60,486 nt of DNA from Candidatus Woesearchaeota archaeon (GTDB taxonomy: Archaea > Nanobdellota > Nanobdellia > Woesearchaeales > GCA-2686295). Made by a program: the position numbers and the translations under genes. Under the pieces are notes generated by a model that was not told the origin of the DNA, made no database searches, and saw only the letters and a program-made list of their open reading frames with translations. Every line of letters starts with the position of its first letter. Position 1 is the first letter of the stretch. The stretch is from contig CALDOJ010000016.1 of NCBI GenBank assembly GCA_937912225.1, forward strand, positions 1-60,486, written 5' to 3'. Positions 40,893 to 49,605 of this stretch are shown in pieces.

Positions 40893-41358
40893 TGATATTG
40901 CAGATGGATATGAAGAACTTCACAAGGAAGAACAACTAAGAAAATTAAGAATTATAAAAGAACATCTTCGTTTTGATAGATCTGATTTAATGTTGGATGT
41001 TGGTTGTGGACCTGGTTTTGCATCAGAAATTCTTGATTGTCGACTTGTAGGTTTAGATCCTTCAAAAGAACTTCTAAAAAGGTGTTCTTTCAAAACGATT
41101 TGTTGTGAAGCGGAGGAGATTCCTTATCCGGATAAATATTTTGATGTTGTTATATCTGTAACTTCAATTCATAATTTTAATGATGTTGAAGCAGGACTTT
41201 TAGAAATGAAACGAGTTGGAAAAGAAAGATTTGCGTTTTCTATTTTGAAAAAAACCGGTAATTCTGAAAAAATTAGAACTTTAATTGAAAAAATTTTTTC
41301 TGTAAAAAAAGTGATTAAAGATGAACAAGATTTAATTATTATTGCGAAAAGCTTTTAA
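40876..41358 (+). CDS. Class I SAM-dependent methyltransferase
   Basis: About 160 residues. Motif I is MLDVGCGPGFA, the acidic strand end is VGLDPSKELL, followed by EAEEIPYPDKYFDVVISVTS (motifs II-III) and a short C-terminal part. This is the Methyltransf_11 type without a substrate-specific domain, so the acceptor is unknown. The start at ATG 40876 (MKTYYDDIADGYEEL) matches family N-termini; the frame is open further upstream within the CYTH gene. The overlap points to coupled translation. Confidence 0.87.
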   Translation: MKTYYDDIADGYEELHKEEQLRKLRIIKEHLRFDRSDLMLDVGCGPGFASEILDCRLVGLDPSKELLKRCSFKTICCEAEEIPYPDKYFDVVISVTSIHNFNDVEAGLLEMKRVGKERFAFSILKKTGNSEKIRTLIEKIFSVKKVIKDEQDLIIIAKSF

Positions 41359-41363
41359 ATATT

Positions 41364-41672
41364 ATGATTAATATTCTTTTTATGGATGAAGAACATAAAG
41401 ATGGTGAAATAGAGTTTATTTTGAAAGATTTAAAACATGAAAGTGAAAGTATTATGCACGAGTTAATGGAGATGGAAGATTTATTAGTAAAAATGAAAAC
41501 TACTTTAGAATCTGGTCAAATTATTAACAAAGAAACTTTATTAGGTGATATAATGGCTCTTAGAAATAGGATTGGCGTTATTGAAAGAATTGATTCTAAA
41601 GAATTTGGTGAAGAAAAAGCAGCTGGAAATCTTCTGGAAAAATTAAGAGGTATGATTGATAAGTGTATCTGA
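41364..41672 (+). CDS. Small helical protein of unknown function
   Basis: 102 residues from ATG 41364 (or 96 from ATG 41382, MDEEHKDGEIEF). It is nearly all charged and amphipathic helix with heptad-like spacing (ESIMHELMEMEDLLVKMK), so a short coiled coil is likely. The C-terminus is KLRGMIDKCI. It directly follows the methyltransferase gene by five bases and probably belongs to the same operon. No family recognised. Confidence 0.6.
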   Translation: MINILFMDEEHKDGEIEFILKDLKHESESIMHELMEMEDLLVKMKTTLESGQIINKETLLGDIMALRNRIGVIERIDSKEFGEEKAAGNLLEKLRGMIDKCI

Positions 41673-41744
41673 TTTTATCGTAATCTTTAAATATTAGTGT
41701 CGTATCCAGTATACTAAAAAATATACTAATTTTAGGTGATAATA

Positions 41745-42572
41745 TTGGCTTTTGAAAAAATTAACGATCCAAGGGTAAGAAAACTTGCTCAAACTTTAAG
41801 AGATAATGGCTTAGCTTGTTCTGACTCTGAAGCTGAAAGAATGGCTACAGAAATGACTTGTACTGAACAAAAAATTCAACAAAGCTTTGATGAACAAAAA
41901 TCTAATGAAACTAAAGAAAAAATTGTTGAACCTCAAATACAACCAGAACAAGTTTCTAGACTTGAACCTTCTGAACCTAAACTTGAAGGCTCTGATGTTA
42001 AACCTTATTATGATAATAAAGCAGTCGACCTTGATCCAAATAAAACAGTTAGTGAATTAATGAGTGAAGATGCAAGTGCAGTATATGCTGATAAGCAACC
42101 AACACCTGAAGAACTTTCTGCAAAAAAATTGATGGAAGAAGAAGGTTATCAAGAAGAACCTCATATTTCTGAAACCGAACCTGTTTCTGTTCAAGAATCT
42201 GAATCTTCAGTTTCTGAAATCTCTAAACCAGAACCACAATCAGAATTTGTTTCTGAATCTGTTGAGGAAGAATCAGATATTACAATTAGTGATGCAGAAC
42301 CTAAGAACGACTTTGATTGGACTACTGATGATTCAAAAAAAGAGGACTTAATGTCTGAATCTGAACCTGTAGCTGAAGCAGAGTCGACATCTGAACCGGA
42401 ACAAGAATCTGAGTCTGAACCAGAACCTGAAGAAGAATCCGAACCAGAACCCGAATCTGATGAAAAAGATGAATTTGGTCAGGGAGAAACAGGTCAACCA
42501 AAACCAGGTGCTGAAAAAATGCCTGAATCAACTATTGATTTAAGTGATGTTTTTAATTTCAGTAAAAAATAA
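41745..42572 (+). CDS. Acidic Glu/Ser/Pro-rich protein of unknown function
   Basis: About 275 residues. The N-terminal ~50 (AFEKINDPRVRKLAQTLRDN, then LACSDSEAERMATEM) look like a small folded helical domain. The long middle is disordered, with repeated SEPE/SEP units making it strongly acidic. A short conserved-looking end reads STIDLSDVFNFSKK. The start is TTG 41745, four bases after GGTGAT; the GTG inside that SD would be an artefact. AGTATACT repeats lie just upstream (41708-41727) near the promoter. It may be a scaffold binding basic partners (inference). Confidence 0.7.
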   Translation: MAFEKINDPRVRKLAQTLRDNGLACSDSEAERMATEMTCTEQKIQQSFDEQKSNETKEKIVEPQIQPEQVSRLEPSEPKLEGSDVKPYYDNKAVDLDPNKTVSELMSEDASAVYADKQPTPEELSAKKLMEEEGYQEEPHISETEPVSVQESESSVSEISKPEPQSEFVSESVEEESDITISDAEPKNDFDWTTDDSKKEDLMSESEPVAEAESTSEPEQESESEPEPEEESEPEPESDEKDEFGQGETGQPKPGAEKMPESTIDLSDVFNFSKK

Positions 42573-42607
42573 TTTTTTCTCTATTTCTCAGTGAAAAAAG
42601 CACAACC

Positions 42608-42617
42608 TTTATATAAT
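42608..42617 (+). promoter_or_regulatory. TATA box of the 627-residue surface protein
   Basis: TTTATATAAT lies about 70 bp before ATG 42683. The resulting leader of some 45 bases ends with the strong SD GAGGGGGT, pointing to high expression. Confidence 0.6.
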
Positions 42618-42682
42618 ACTTTAGACTCATTATTTTTTATATCTACTTTAGAATGAGAAAAGATTGAGGGGGTACGATTAAA

Positions 42683-44566
42683 ATGAAGAGATTGGTTTTA
42701 TTAATATCGATGTTCTTATTAGCTATTATGACAGTTAGTGCAAATCCTGTTATAAATGTAGTAGGAGCGCAAACTGTAGCCGAAGGAGCAACACTTACAT
42801 TTGAAGTGACTTCAACAGCAGCAGACAACGTAACAACAGCTTTTACGTACAATTATACAGGTACATACGGAAGCTTAACAAAGAATAATGAGACATCTGC
42901 AACGTTCACATGGACTCCAGGGTTTACTGACGCAGGAGTATATAACTTTGAATTTACAGCAACTGACTTAGATTCTACAACAAGTACAACACCAGTAATT
43001 ACTGTAACAAATACTAATAGAGCACCAAGTATTTCAACTAGTGCAGTTACAAGTGTTGTAAAAGATCATGCTTATTCATATGACGTTGATGCAACAGATG
43101 CAGATAGTGATGTGCTAGGTTATTCATTAGTTAGTCCACCAGCTGGAATGACTATCAATGCAACTAGTGGTTTAATTGTATGGACTCCGACTACAGTAGG
43201 AAATTACTCTGTAAAAGTTCGAGCAACTGATGCTTCATTATATGATCAACAAAATTTCACAGTAGAAGTTCTATCACCAACATATTCATTATCATTAACT
43301 GATGTAACTGTTGGCGGAACAACTCAAGAAAGAGATAATACAGAAACAGCAACTTTCACAGTAACAAATATTGGAAGTGAAACAATTACAAGTATCACAT
43401 TAAGCGATAATGCAGACACTAGTTATGGTGTAAATTTTACTCCATCAACAATTGCAAGTCTAGCAGCTAGTGCAAGTGTAACTGTAACAGTTTCATTATA
43501 TATTCCAGAAGACCAAGATGCAGGTGAATTAAACATTGCAACTATTACTGCAGTTGGAACAAGCGGAACAAATCAAGTTACAGGAACATCAGACTTAAAT
43601 GTTGAAGCAGAAAACAACTTAGTGATTAAAGATGGAACAATCACTGTTGATGGCGATGATCAAAATTTAGATGATGGTGACGATGTAACTGTTAGACCAG
43701 GAGCAGATGTAATATTAGAATTAGATATTAAAAATACTTTTGGTGATAGCATAGATATTGAAGATATTGAAATCTTAGTTTACGATGATAGTGGAGATTT
43801 AGATATTGATGAAGAAGAATCAATGTCTAAATTAAGAAGAAGAGATACTGAAACAGTAATTTTTGAATTCACAATTGACAAAGACTCTGATGAAAGCACA
43901 TATGAAGTGTTTATTGAAGTAACTGGTGTTGATGAAAATGATGCAGAACATGGTGAAACTTGGGTTATTGATTTTGATGTAGAGAAAAAAACTCATGACA
44001 TTAGAATTGCAAAAGCAAATCTAGGGTCCTACTTTTGTGGAGACAATTCCGTTGAGTTATCAATTGAACTTGAAAACATTGGAACAAAAGATGAAGATGA
44101 AGTTGCTATCGAGATTAAAAGCACTGTTTTAGACTACCATAGAATTTTCTATGATTTGGTCATTGATGAAGAAGATGATTTAACAAAAGAAGTTATCATC
44201 CCAATTCCATCAGATGTTGATGCAGGAACAATAATAATTGATTTAACTGCTTACTATGACCGTGATGAAGAAACAGATATAGATTATGTATACTTGACAA
44301 TTCCATCTAGTTGTGGAACTACAGTACCTTCAACGGATAATAATGGTAATGCTAACCAAGATAATTCAGGAAGTATTGTTGTGGAGTCAGGAAATAATAA
44401 TCCTGTTGTTGATGATACAAACTTTGTAAGTTCATCATCAGGTCAAGAAGTAACATCTGGACTCTTTGGCGGAGGAGCACTAGCAACATCATTACTTGTA
44501 ATGGCTAACTTATTAGTATTAGTTATTATAGTAATCTTAGTAATGAAGTTTTTAGTAAGAGTTTAA
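42683..44566 (+). CDS. Membrane-anchored surface protein with Ig/cadherin-like domains
   Basis: 627 residues. A signal peptide (MKRLVLLISMFLLAIMTVSA) is followed by two cadherin-like/He_PIG domains (residues ~20-190: ATLTFEVTSTAADN, WTPGFTDAGVYNFEFTATD, and a second with APSISTSAVTSVVKDHAYSY). Then come a CARDB-like NEW-domain stretch (ATFTVTNIGSETITSITL) and an acidic DDGDD-rich section. A Ser/Asn linker leads to one C-terminal membrane helix (LLVMANLLVLVIIVILVMKF). It has far fewer sequons than the giant adhesin. It may be an S-layer-type or adhesin component, with its own strong promoter and a hairpin terminator. Confidence 0.85.
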   Translation: MKRLVLLISMFLLAIMTVSANPVINVVGAQTVAEGATLTFEVTSTAADNVTTAFTYNYTGTYGSLTKNNETSATFTWTPGFTDAGVYNFEFTATDLDSTTSTTPVITVTNTNRAPSISTSAVTSVVKDHAYSYDVDATDADSDVLGYSLVSPPAGMTINATSGLIVWTPTTVGNYSVKVRATDASLYDQQNFTVEVLSPTYSLSLTDVTVGGTTQERDNTETATFTVTNIGSETITSITLSDNADTSYGVNFTPSTIASLAASASVTVTVSLYIPEDQDAGELNIATITAVGTSGTNQVTGTSDLNVEAENNLVIKDGTITVDGDDQNLDDGDDVTVRPGADVILELDIKNTFGDSIDIEDIEILVYDDSGDLDIDEEESMSKLRRRDTETVIFEFTIDKDSDESTYEVFIEVTGVDENDAEHGETWVIDFDVEKKTHDIRIAKANLGSYFCGDNSVELSIELENIGTKDEDEVAIEIKSTVLDYHRIFYDLVIDEEDDLTKEVIIPIPSDVDAGTIIIDLTAYYDRDEETDIDYVYLTIPSSCGTTVPSTDNNGNANQDNSGSIVVESGNNNPVVDDTNFVSSSSGQEVTSGLFGGGALATSLLVMANLLVLVIIVILVMKFLVRV

Positions 44567-44576
44567 GTGAAAACCA

Positions 44577-44612
44577 AGTAGCTTAAAGCTACTATTTTTT
44601 TTCTTTTTTAAC
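44577..44612 (+). terminator. Hairpin terminator of the surface-protein gene
   Basis: AGTAGCT-TAA-AGCTACT, followed by ATTTTTTTTCTTTTTT, begins about ten bases after the stop codon. Stem, short loop and T-tract give a clear intrinsic-type terminator, unusual in form for archaea, where T-tracts alone suffice. Confidence 0.75.
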
Positions 44613-44632
44613 TTTAAATTTTTTTCTTAGAA

Positions 44633-45433
44633 TTATTTTTTCTCAATAAATTCTCGCATAACTTGAACAAACTCTTCAGCTTCTTTTAGATAATCTTCAT
44701 ATTGAGAACCAGTAATTTCTTTAATTTCTCGACTTAGAATCATTTTACTTAAGTTATAGAAATTATTCATCATATTAGGATATTTTTTATCAATAAAACC
44801 TGTTTTAACAAGTTTTTCTTCCATTAATTCAGCAACGTGTTCAGGAGAAGGTGGAACTTGATTTAATTTCATAAGAGCTGCATGAGCAGAATCAATAACT
44901 GCCCAGTATAAGTCAATAACTGCTTGTGATAAATGCCATTTAGAATTCATAATTGTTTGAGGTGCACGTTGAAAATATGACCAAACTGATTCTTGACTAG
45001 GTCTTATTCTTCCTTGATGAAGTAATGCTTGTAAAGGTTCAAAAAATCCTGTGTCAATTAAAGCGATACCATCTCTTAGAATATTTACAGCTACTGGATC
45101 ACCTGCTCTAACAAACTCCCAAAAATTAGTGAATTTAAGAGTTGTAACGTGAATTTTGGTTGAAGTTTCAGCTAAAGTTTTTTCAACTATAATTCTATAA
45201 GTTTGAACGAATTCTTTACTTAGTTCAATAGAAATATCATCAATAACAAGTAAAATATCAATATCATTACTTTTGGTTTTTTTCCTAGCAGTACTTCCAA
45301 AGAGAACAATTGCTTTGAAGAATTTACCCATTTCTTTGTAAATCTTCTTTGTGAAAGAATAAGCTACATCAATATCGTTCTTATTATAATTTTCAACGTT
45401 TAATTTATCCTTCTCTTTAACTTTAAAGTCCAA
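44633..45433 (-). CDS. Nucleotidyltransferase-HEPN fusion protein
   Basis: 266 residues. The first ~115 are a minimal nucleotidyltransferase: FKAIVLFGSTARKKTKSNDI and the following DILLV give the GS...D-x-D signature. The remainder is a helical bundle (SKWHLSQAVIDLYWAVIDSA) of HEPN type. In separate form such pairs act as MNT/HEPN toxin-antitoxin systems; fused forms may modify nucleic acids or proteins. No R-x4-6-H RNase motif is obvious. It follows the TIM-barrel gene after about 57 bp on the same strand and may be its last operon member or have its own promoter. Confidence 0.8.
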   Translation of the reverse strand: MDFKVKEKDKLNVENYNKNDIDVAYSFTKKIYKEMGKFFKAIVLFGSTARKKTKSNDIDILLVIDDISIELSKEFVQTYRIIVEKTLAETSTKIHVTTLKFTNFWEFVRAGDPVAVNILRDGIALIDTGFFEPLQALLHQGRIRPSQESVWSYFQRAPQTIMNSKWHLSQAVIDLYWAVIDSAHAALMKLNQVPPSPEHVAELMEEKLVKTGFIDKKYPNMMNNFYNLSKMILSREIKEITGSQYEDYLKEAEEFVQVMREFIEKK

Positions 45434-45490
45434 CTACTACACCTCTCTTTTTCCCTAAGATTGATTATAAATGAATCTTCTATATAAATT

Positions 45491-47524
45491 TTACTCTATT
45501 GGAACTTCACTCCATAGTTTCCATTCATTTGTTGGTGAATAAGCTCCTACAATGTACAATGGTGGTGCTTGATATCCAAAATGTGTTTGGTGGAATTGAT
45601 TAAATCTTCCTCCTCCCATACCAACACTATACACTGGACTTCCAAAATAAGTAAGTGCATCAGGTAAGGTTGTTTGAAAATTAAAACTTCCACCTTCAAC
45701 GATGAAATCTTTATATCCTTCTTTTTCTAAAAGTTGAATAAATTCTTTAATAGGCGCATTTCCTCTTCCAGGTGTTAAATGCTCATCATCATAACCAAAG
45801 TTATCTGCGATGTGAAAATGACCAAGAACACCTGCTTTATGTAAATCTTTAACTTTCCCAATAGCCCAGTTATTAAATCTTTTGTCAAATTCTTTATCTG
45901 TTTCGCCTTCTTTTCGTTCCATATGTTGTCTCCAAAGATTCATATGACCAATATCTATTGTTGATTTAATATGTTCTTTAGCTAATCGTTTAGCTTCTTC
46001 TTCTCCTTTGCTTGGAGCAAGTCTTCGAACCATTTCTTTTCTTCCTTCAAGAACTAAATTTTTTAATTCTTCAGGATGACTACCATAATTTTTTGTTTGC
46101 CAATTCTCGGGAGCAATATAAATAGATTCCTTTAAACTATCTCTGTGTTCTGCTGTTCTTTGCATTGCAAGGACTCCTGCTTCTGCAAGAGTTCTAGCAG
46201 ATTCTTTAAGTCCATAGTTTTCAACTGTTTTTACATGTTTAATAGCTTCCATGTGTTGAGATGCTTGAACGTCAGCAGAAGCTGCTGCTTCGTGAATATG
46301 TTTCATTTGAAATTCTTCTTCTTTAATCATTCTTTGTAAAGCTTCAGAAGGCATTTCATTATCTGAAGGTGGAACTAAATCTCCGCCATGACCATAAACA
46401 CTAGCATGCCTTTTTCTTAGAATTTTCCATTTATCCTCTTCGGGCATATCTTCTTCTAAATTATTATAAAAATCAAGTGCATCTCTAAGCTTTTGAATAG
46501 TATAAACATGAGTTTCATATCTTTGCGAGTAATAAAGAGAATGACCCTTAGCTTGTAATACTTGGTTCATATATTGAGTTTTAAAAAACATCTCTTCAGG
46601 TGTAAGAGTTTGATCAGGATGTCTTTCATTCCAACCTTTAGCTTTATCCTCAAAATAATCAAATGTTCTTTTTTCTGTCTCGAATTTAGTGCCTGCCCCG
46701 TCCCAGATAGGAACTCTTTCGAACATATCTTCAGCATGGTTAAGGTCAAACTCCCAATCTTGTTTAATGGCATTACCTTTAATATCAACCCAATCTTCTT
46801 TTGAAATTATATTTCCACGATCATCTTTAGTTCCTATTAATTTTCTACCTGCGACTTTTTCATAAGACTCGGCTGTATGAAACTTAGGTTCAAAGAAATC
46901 TTGATCTTTTCTAATTGCTTGAATATGACCATTTCGGTCATCGACAACCATAACAGGTGCTTTTTCGGATTCTTCTTCAAAACCACTGAATTTTATATTA
47001 TCACCATTCCATCGTTGTTCAGAAATAGGTCTTTGCCATTCACCTGTATGAACAACAACTGCTCCACCAGTTGTAGCTTCTGCAGAGAAATCAATAGCTT
47101 TTTTTAATTCTTTAAGAGTTTCGTATCTTTGTTGAGGATTAAAACCTTCTTGTGTTAAACCAGCTAACCCTTCAGCTGCAACAGTCGCGTGAGTAGTAGT
47201 TCTAACTTCATTAACTTCAGCTAAAGCTTTCATATCTTTTCTTTCTTCTCTGTCAAAGGATTCTGGTGTGAATGCTTGTTGATTACCTTTTCCTCGTCCA
47301 CTAAAAACTAATTCTACTTTACCAGCTCCTTCTTTTATCGCAGCGTTCAATGCTTGTAACTGGTGCTGCATAATACTTGCACCTTTACCAATTTCTTGAG
47401 GCCCAAGATTAGTGATTGGTTTCTTTTCTTCATCTTCTAATTTTATAGGTTCTTCTATGAAATCATCGTGAATTGCTTGTCCTCGATCCATTGCATGGTA
47501 ATAACCAGTGTTAAATACAGCCAT
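45491..47524 (-). CDS. Large endonuclease-IV/xylose-isomerase-like TIM-barrel protein
   Basis: 677 residues. The AP-endonuclease-2 fold is split by insertions. Candidate metal ligands in order: His in GAVVVHTGEW (about residue 155), Glu in IYIAPENW, Asp and His in STIDIGHMNLW, His in LGHFHIADNFGYDDEH (plus a second Asp/His), and Glu in DFIVEGGSFNF. The order fits endonuclease IV, but at more than twice its length, with ~250 extra residues between the first two motifs. The substrate could be DNA or a sugar. Two bases separate it from the coiled-coil gene upstream, so three lineage-specific genes form one operon. Confidence 0.7.
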   Translation of the reverse strand: MAVFNTGYYHAMDRGQAIHDDFIEEPIKLEDEEKKPITNLGPQEIGKGASIMQHQLQALNAAIKEGAGKVELVFSGRGKGNQQAFTPESFDREERKDMKALAEVNEVRTTTHATVAAEGLAGLTQEGFNPQQRYETLKELKKAIDFSAEATTGGAVVVHTGEWQRPISEQRWNGDNIKFSGFEEESEKAPVMVVDDRNGHIQAIRKDQDFFEPKFHTAESYEKVAGRKLIGTKDDRGNIISKEDWVDIKGNAIKQDWEFDLNHAEDMFERVPIWDGAGTKFETEKRTFDYFEDKAKGWNERHPDQTLTPEEMFFKTQYMNQVLQAKGHSLYYSQRYETHVYTIQKLRDALDFYNNLEEDMPEEDKWKILRKRHASVYGHGGDLVPPSDNEMPSEALQRMIKEEEFQMKHIHEAAASADVQASQHMEAIKHVKTVENYGLKESARTLAEAGVLAMQRTAEHRDSLKESIYIAPENWQTKNYGSHPEELKNLVLEGRKEMVRRLAPSKGEEEAKRLAKEHIKSTIDIGHMNLWRQHMERKEGETDKEFDKRFNNWAIGKVKDLHKAGVLGHFHIADNFGYDDEHLTPGRGNAPIKEFIQLLEKEGYKDFIVEGGSFNFQTTLPDALTYFGSPVYSVGMGGGRFNQFHQTHFGYQAPPLYIVGAYSPTNEWKLWSEVPIE

Positions 47525-47526
47525 TT

Positions 47527-48075
47527 TTAGTATTGTCCTTTGTAAGTGGAATTGTCCATTGCTTTGTTAATAGCGTCAATTACTTGTTTTGATCGGTCAA
47601 CATATCCAAAATCTGTATCTCTATCATTTGTTGTTTGACGATTCTTTTCAATTTCTTCTTGTTCAGTGTATAATACTTGTCTTTCCTCAGCACTTAAGTA
47701 TTCTCCATTTTGAACTTTTTCAAAAGTTTGTTTAAGTTCTTGATAAAGATCAGGATCGCTTTTTGAATGAACTTCTTGTTTTAATTCTTCTAAAGCTTCT
47801 CCATAAATTGGTTGTTTAGCAGCTTTTATCTCTTGTTCTTTTCTGACTTCTTCTTCTAAACTTTGAATTTTTTCATCTTCGCTTTTTTCATTTTTTCTTT
47901 CTTCAGCGATTTCTTCTTCCATTAAAAGATCTTCAACACTTGCTTTTAGAAGTTCTTCTGCTTCTTTAATTTCTTTTTTATTTTTATCTTCTAAAGCCTT
48001 AAGTTCTTCTTCTTTTTTCTTTTTTAAATCTTGTAACTTTTCAATTTGCTGTTTACGTTGATCAATGCTTACCAT
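47527..48075 (-). CDS. Coiled-coil protein in the TIM-barrel operon
   Basis: 182 residues, nearly all charged helix. Residues 1-90 are a strong coiled coil (KQQIEKLQDLKKKKEEELKA); the C-terminal half has QELKQTFEKVQNGEYLSAEE and ends DRSKQVIDAINKAMDNSTYK. No membrane segment. It overlaps the upstream 482-residue gene by seven bases, so the two are translated together and probably interact. Confidence 0.7.
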   Translation of the reverse strand: MVSIDQRKQQIEKLQDLKKKKEEELKALEDKNKKEIKEAEELLKASVEDLLMEEEIAEERKNEKSEDEKIQSLEEEVRKEQEIKAAKQPIYGEALEELKQEVHSKSDPDLYQELKQTFEKVQNGEYLSAEERQVLYTEQEEIEKNRQTTNDRDTDFGYVDRSKQVIDAINKAMDNSTYKGQY

Positions 48076-49517
48076 GTTATCATCTTATGAGCTTTTTTAT
48101 AATTCTTATAAACTAGCCACATATTAGTTTTAGCCACTCCTGCAGCTGTTTTTCTAGCACTGCTTGGCGGAGGTCCGACTTTTTTTTCTCCTTTTTCACT
48201 TTTGAATAAATCCATTGGTGCTAATGATGTGAAAATTTCGCCAAACCCTTTTGCAACTGAAACAAACGGATCTAACATTCCAAGATTTCTTGGTTTATTT
48301 TCTTTTTCTTGTTCTTTTTTTATATTTACTTTTTCGCCAGCTTCTTTTAAATAATCTTCAAGTTCATCTCCTAAAGATTCCATAGCTGCTCTAACAGAAT
48401 CATCAATGATACTATATAATTCCATAGTTTCATCATCTCTATAAGATTTGTAATTATCAATTTCTTCTTGAGTCCAAGCATAAGTTCTAAGAGTCATTAT
48501 ACCTCTACCTGTATGAGAAGGGCCTCTATGAGCATAATTATCTTGTTGATGACTTAATTCTGATCTTGTTCTGAATTCAAAAGTTGCTAAGATAACAGGA
48601 TGAACTCCTTTTATAGGTGGCTTTTTAGCTAGAATTTCAATTTCAATCATGGAAGATTCAAATGCGCTTATCAAATCAGGACCCATGATGTGTTTTTCTT
48701 TCATTTGTAGTCTTCTAATATTTCTAAGATGAGGCTTAATCCAAGCCATATACATCTTTATAGTGTCCCAGTGTTGTCTTAAATATTTTAATTGAAAGGT
48801 TCTTCTACTATCCATTTCTTTATGAGTTTTTTCTTTCCAATTAATATAAGAATATAGTTTTCTTCTTAAAACATTTTTTAATGAGGTATTAAATTTCATA
48901 CCATCAACTTTTCTATCAACTGCTTCTAAAGAATATGCGTGTGTATTAAAAAATAAATCAGGTAAAGTTGTGAATCCTACTGTTTGAGCTAAGCCATAAA
49001 CAGAAGCAGGATTTTTTGATGCTCCTTCAACAAGGTCAACATATAGTCCTTTTAAAGTAACATCTGCACTTTTAGATTCTTTCCAATTATTATAAATTTC
49101 TAATCGTTCATCAATAATTCTAAGCTCTCGAACTAATTGGAAAAGATCTTTGACCATTTTTCCAATAGAAGCCATGTATTGAGAAACTCTATCTTGTTGA
49201 ATTGAAAGTCTTTGCTGAGCAGCTCCCCAAAAAGCACTTTGTTCAGATGCAGAAAAAACATCAGTTATTTTTTCAATATCATTATATGATTGATCTCTTC
49301 TTAATTGACTAATAGTCCAGTAGTACATTTCTTCAATAGACATGTTGAATGATTCGTGCATTAATCTATATCTTTTAACAGCTTTAGGAAAACCAGTAGG
49401 AGAATAACCAGTGTTATGAGGGGCCATTTTAGCCTGAAGAGTAACTTCTTCTGCAATCTCTTCTTTAAATCCGTACTTTGCCAGACCTTTAAGTTCAATC
49501 TTGTCTTTTTCTCCCAT
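48069..49517 (-). CDS. Helical protein of unknown function, first gene of the TIM-barrel operon
   Basis: 482 soluble, mainly helical residues. Visible landmarks: PHNTGYSPTGFPKAVKRY, ESFNMSIEEMYYWTISQLRR, KLYSYINWKEKTHKEMDSRR, a Pro/Ser break GPPPSSARKT and a basic end YKNYKKAHKMITW. I do not recognise a family. A TATA-like AGAATATAAAG lies 25-35 bp before ATG, with a perfect palindrome just upstream. With the coiled-coil and TIM-barrel genes it forms a tight operon, so a multi-protein assembly is likely. Confidence 0.7.
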   Translation of the reverse strand: MGEKDKIELKGLAKYGFKEEIAEEVTLQAKMAPHNTGYSPTGFPKAVKRYRLMHESFNMSIEEMYYWTISQLRRDQSYNDIEKITDVFSASEQSAFWGAAQQRLSIQQDRVSQYMASIGKMVKDLFQLVRELRIIDERLEIYNNWKESKSADVTLKGLYVDLVEGASKNPASVYGLAQTVGFTTLPDLFFNTHAYSLEAVDRKVDGMKFNTSLKNVLRRKLYSYINWKEKTHKEMDSRRTFQLKYLRQHWDTIKMYMAWIKPHLRNIRRLQMKEKHIMGPDLISAFESSMIEIEILAKKPPIKGVHPVILATFEFRTRSELSHQQDNYAHRGPSHTGRGIMTLRTYAWTQEEIDNYKSYRDDETMELYSIIDDSVRAAMESLGDELEDYLKEAGEKVNIKKEQEKENKPRNLGMLDPFVSVAKGFGEIFTSLAPMDLFKSEKGEKKVGPPPSSARKTAAGVAKTNMWLVYKNYKKAHKMITW

Positions 49518-49559
49518 CTTACATTTTTAGTTTTATAGCTTTATATTCTTTTCGATTAT

Positions 49560-49579
49560 TTAAGAGAGGTCTCTCTTAA
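49560..49579. promoter_or_regulatory. Perfect palindrome upstream of the TIM-barrel operon
   Basis: TTAAGAGAGGTCTCTCTTAA has nine-base arms around GT. It lies about 15 bp upstream of the operon's TATA. Read rightward it is followed by a long T run, but no plus-strand gene ends here, so an operator is more likely than a terminator. It might also end the antiporter transcript. Confidence 0.5.
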
Positions 49580-49605
49580 CTACAATTTTTTTTTTTTTGA
49601 TTTTG

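Noticed and set aside
45145..45433. NTase-HEPN gene as a toxin-antitoxin locus
   Set aside because: The two domains are fused in one long gene without a partner and no clear HEPN RNase motif is seen.
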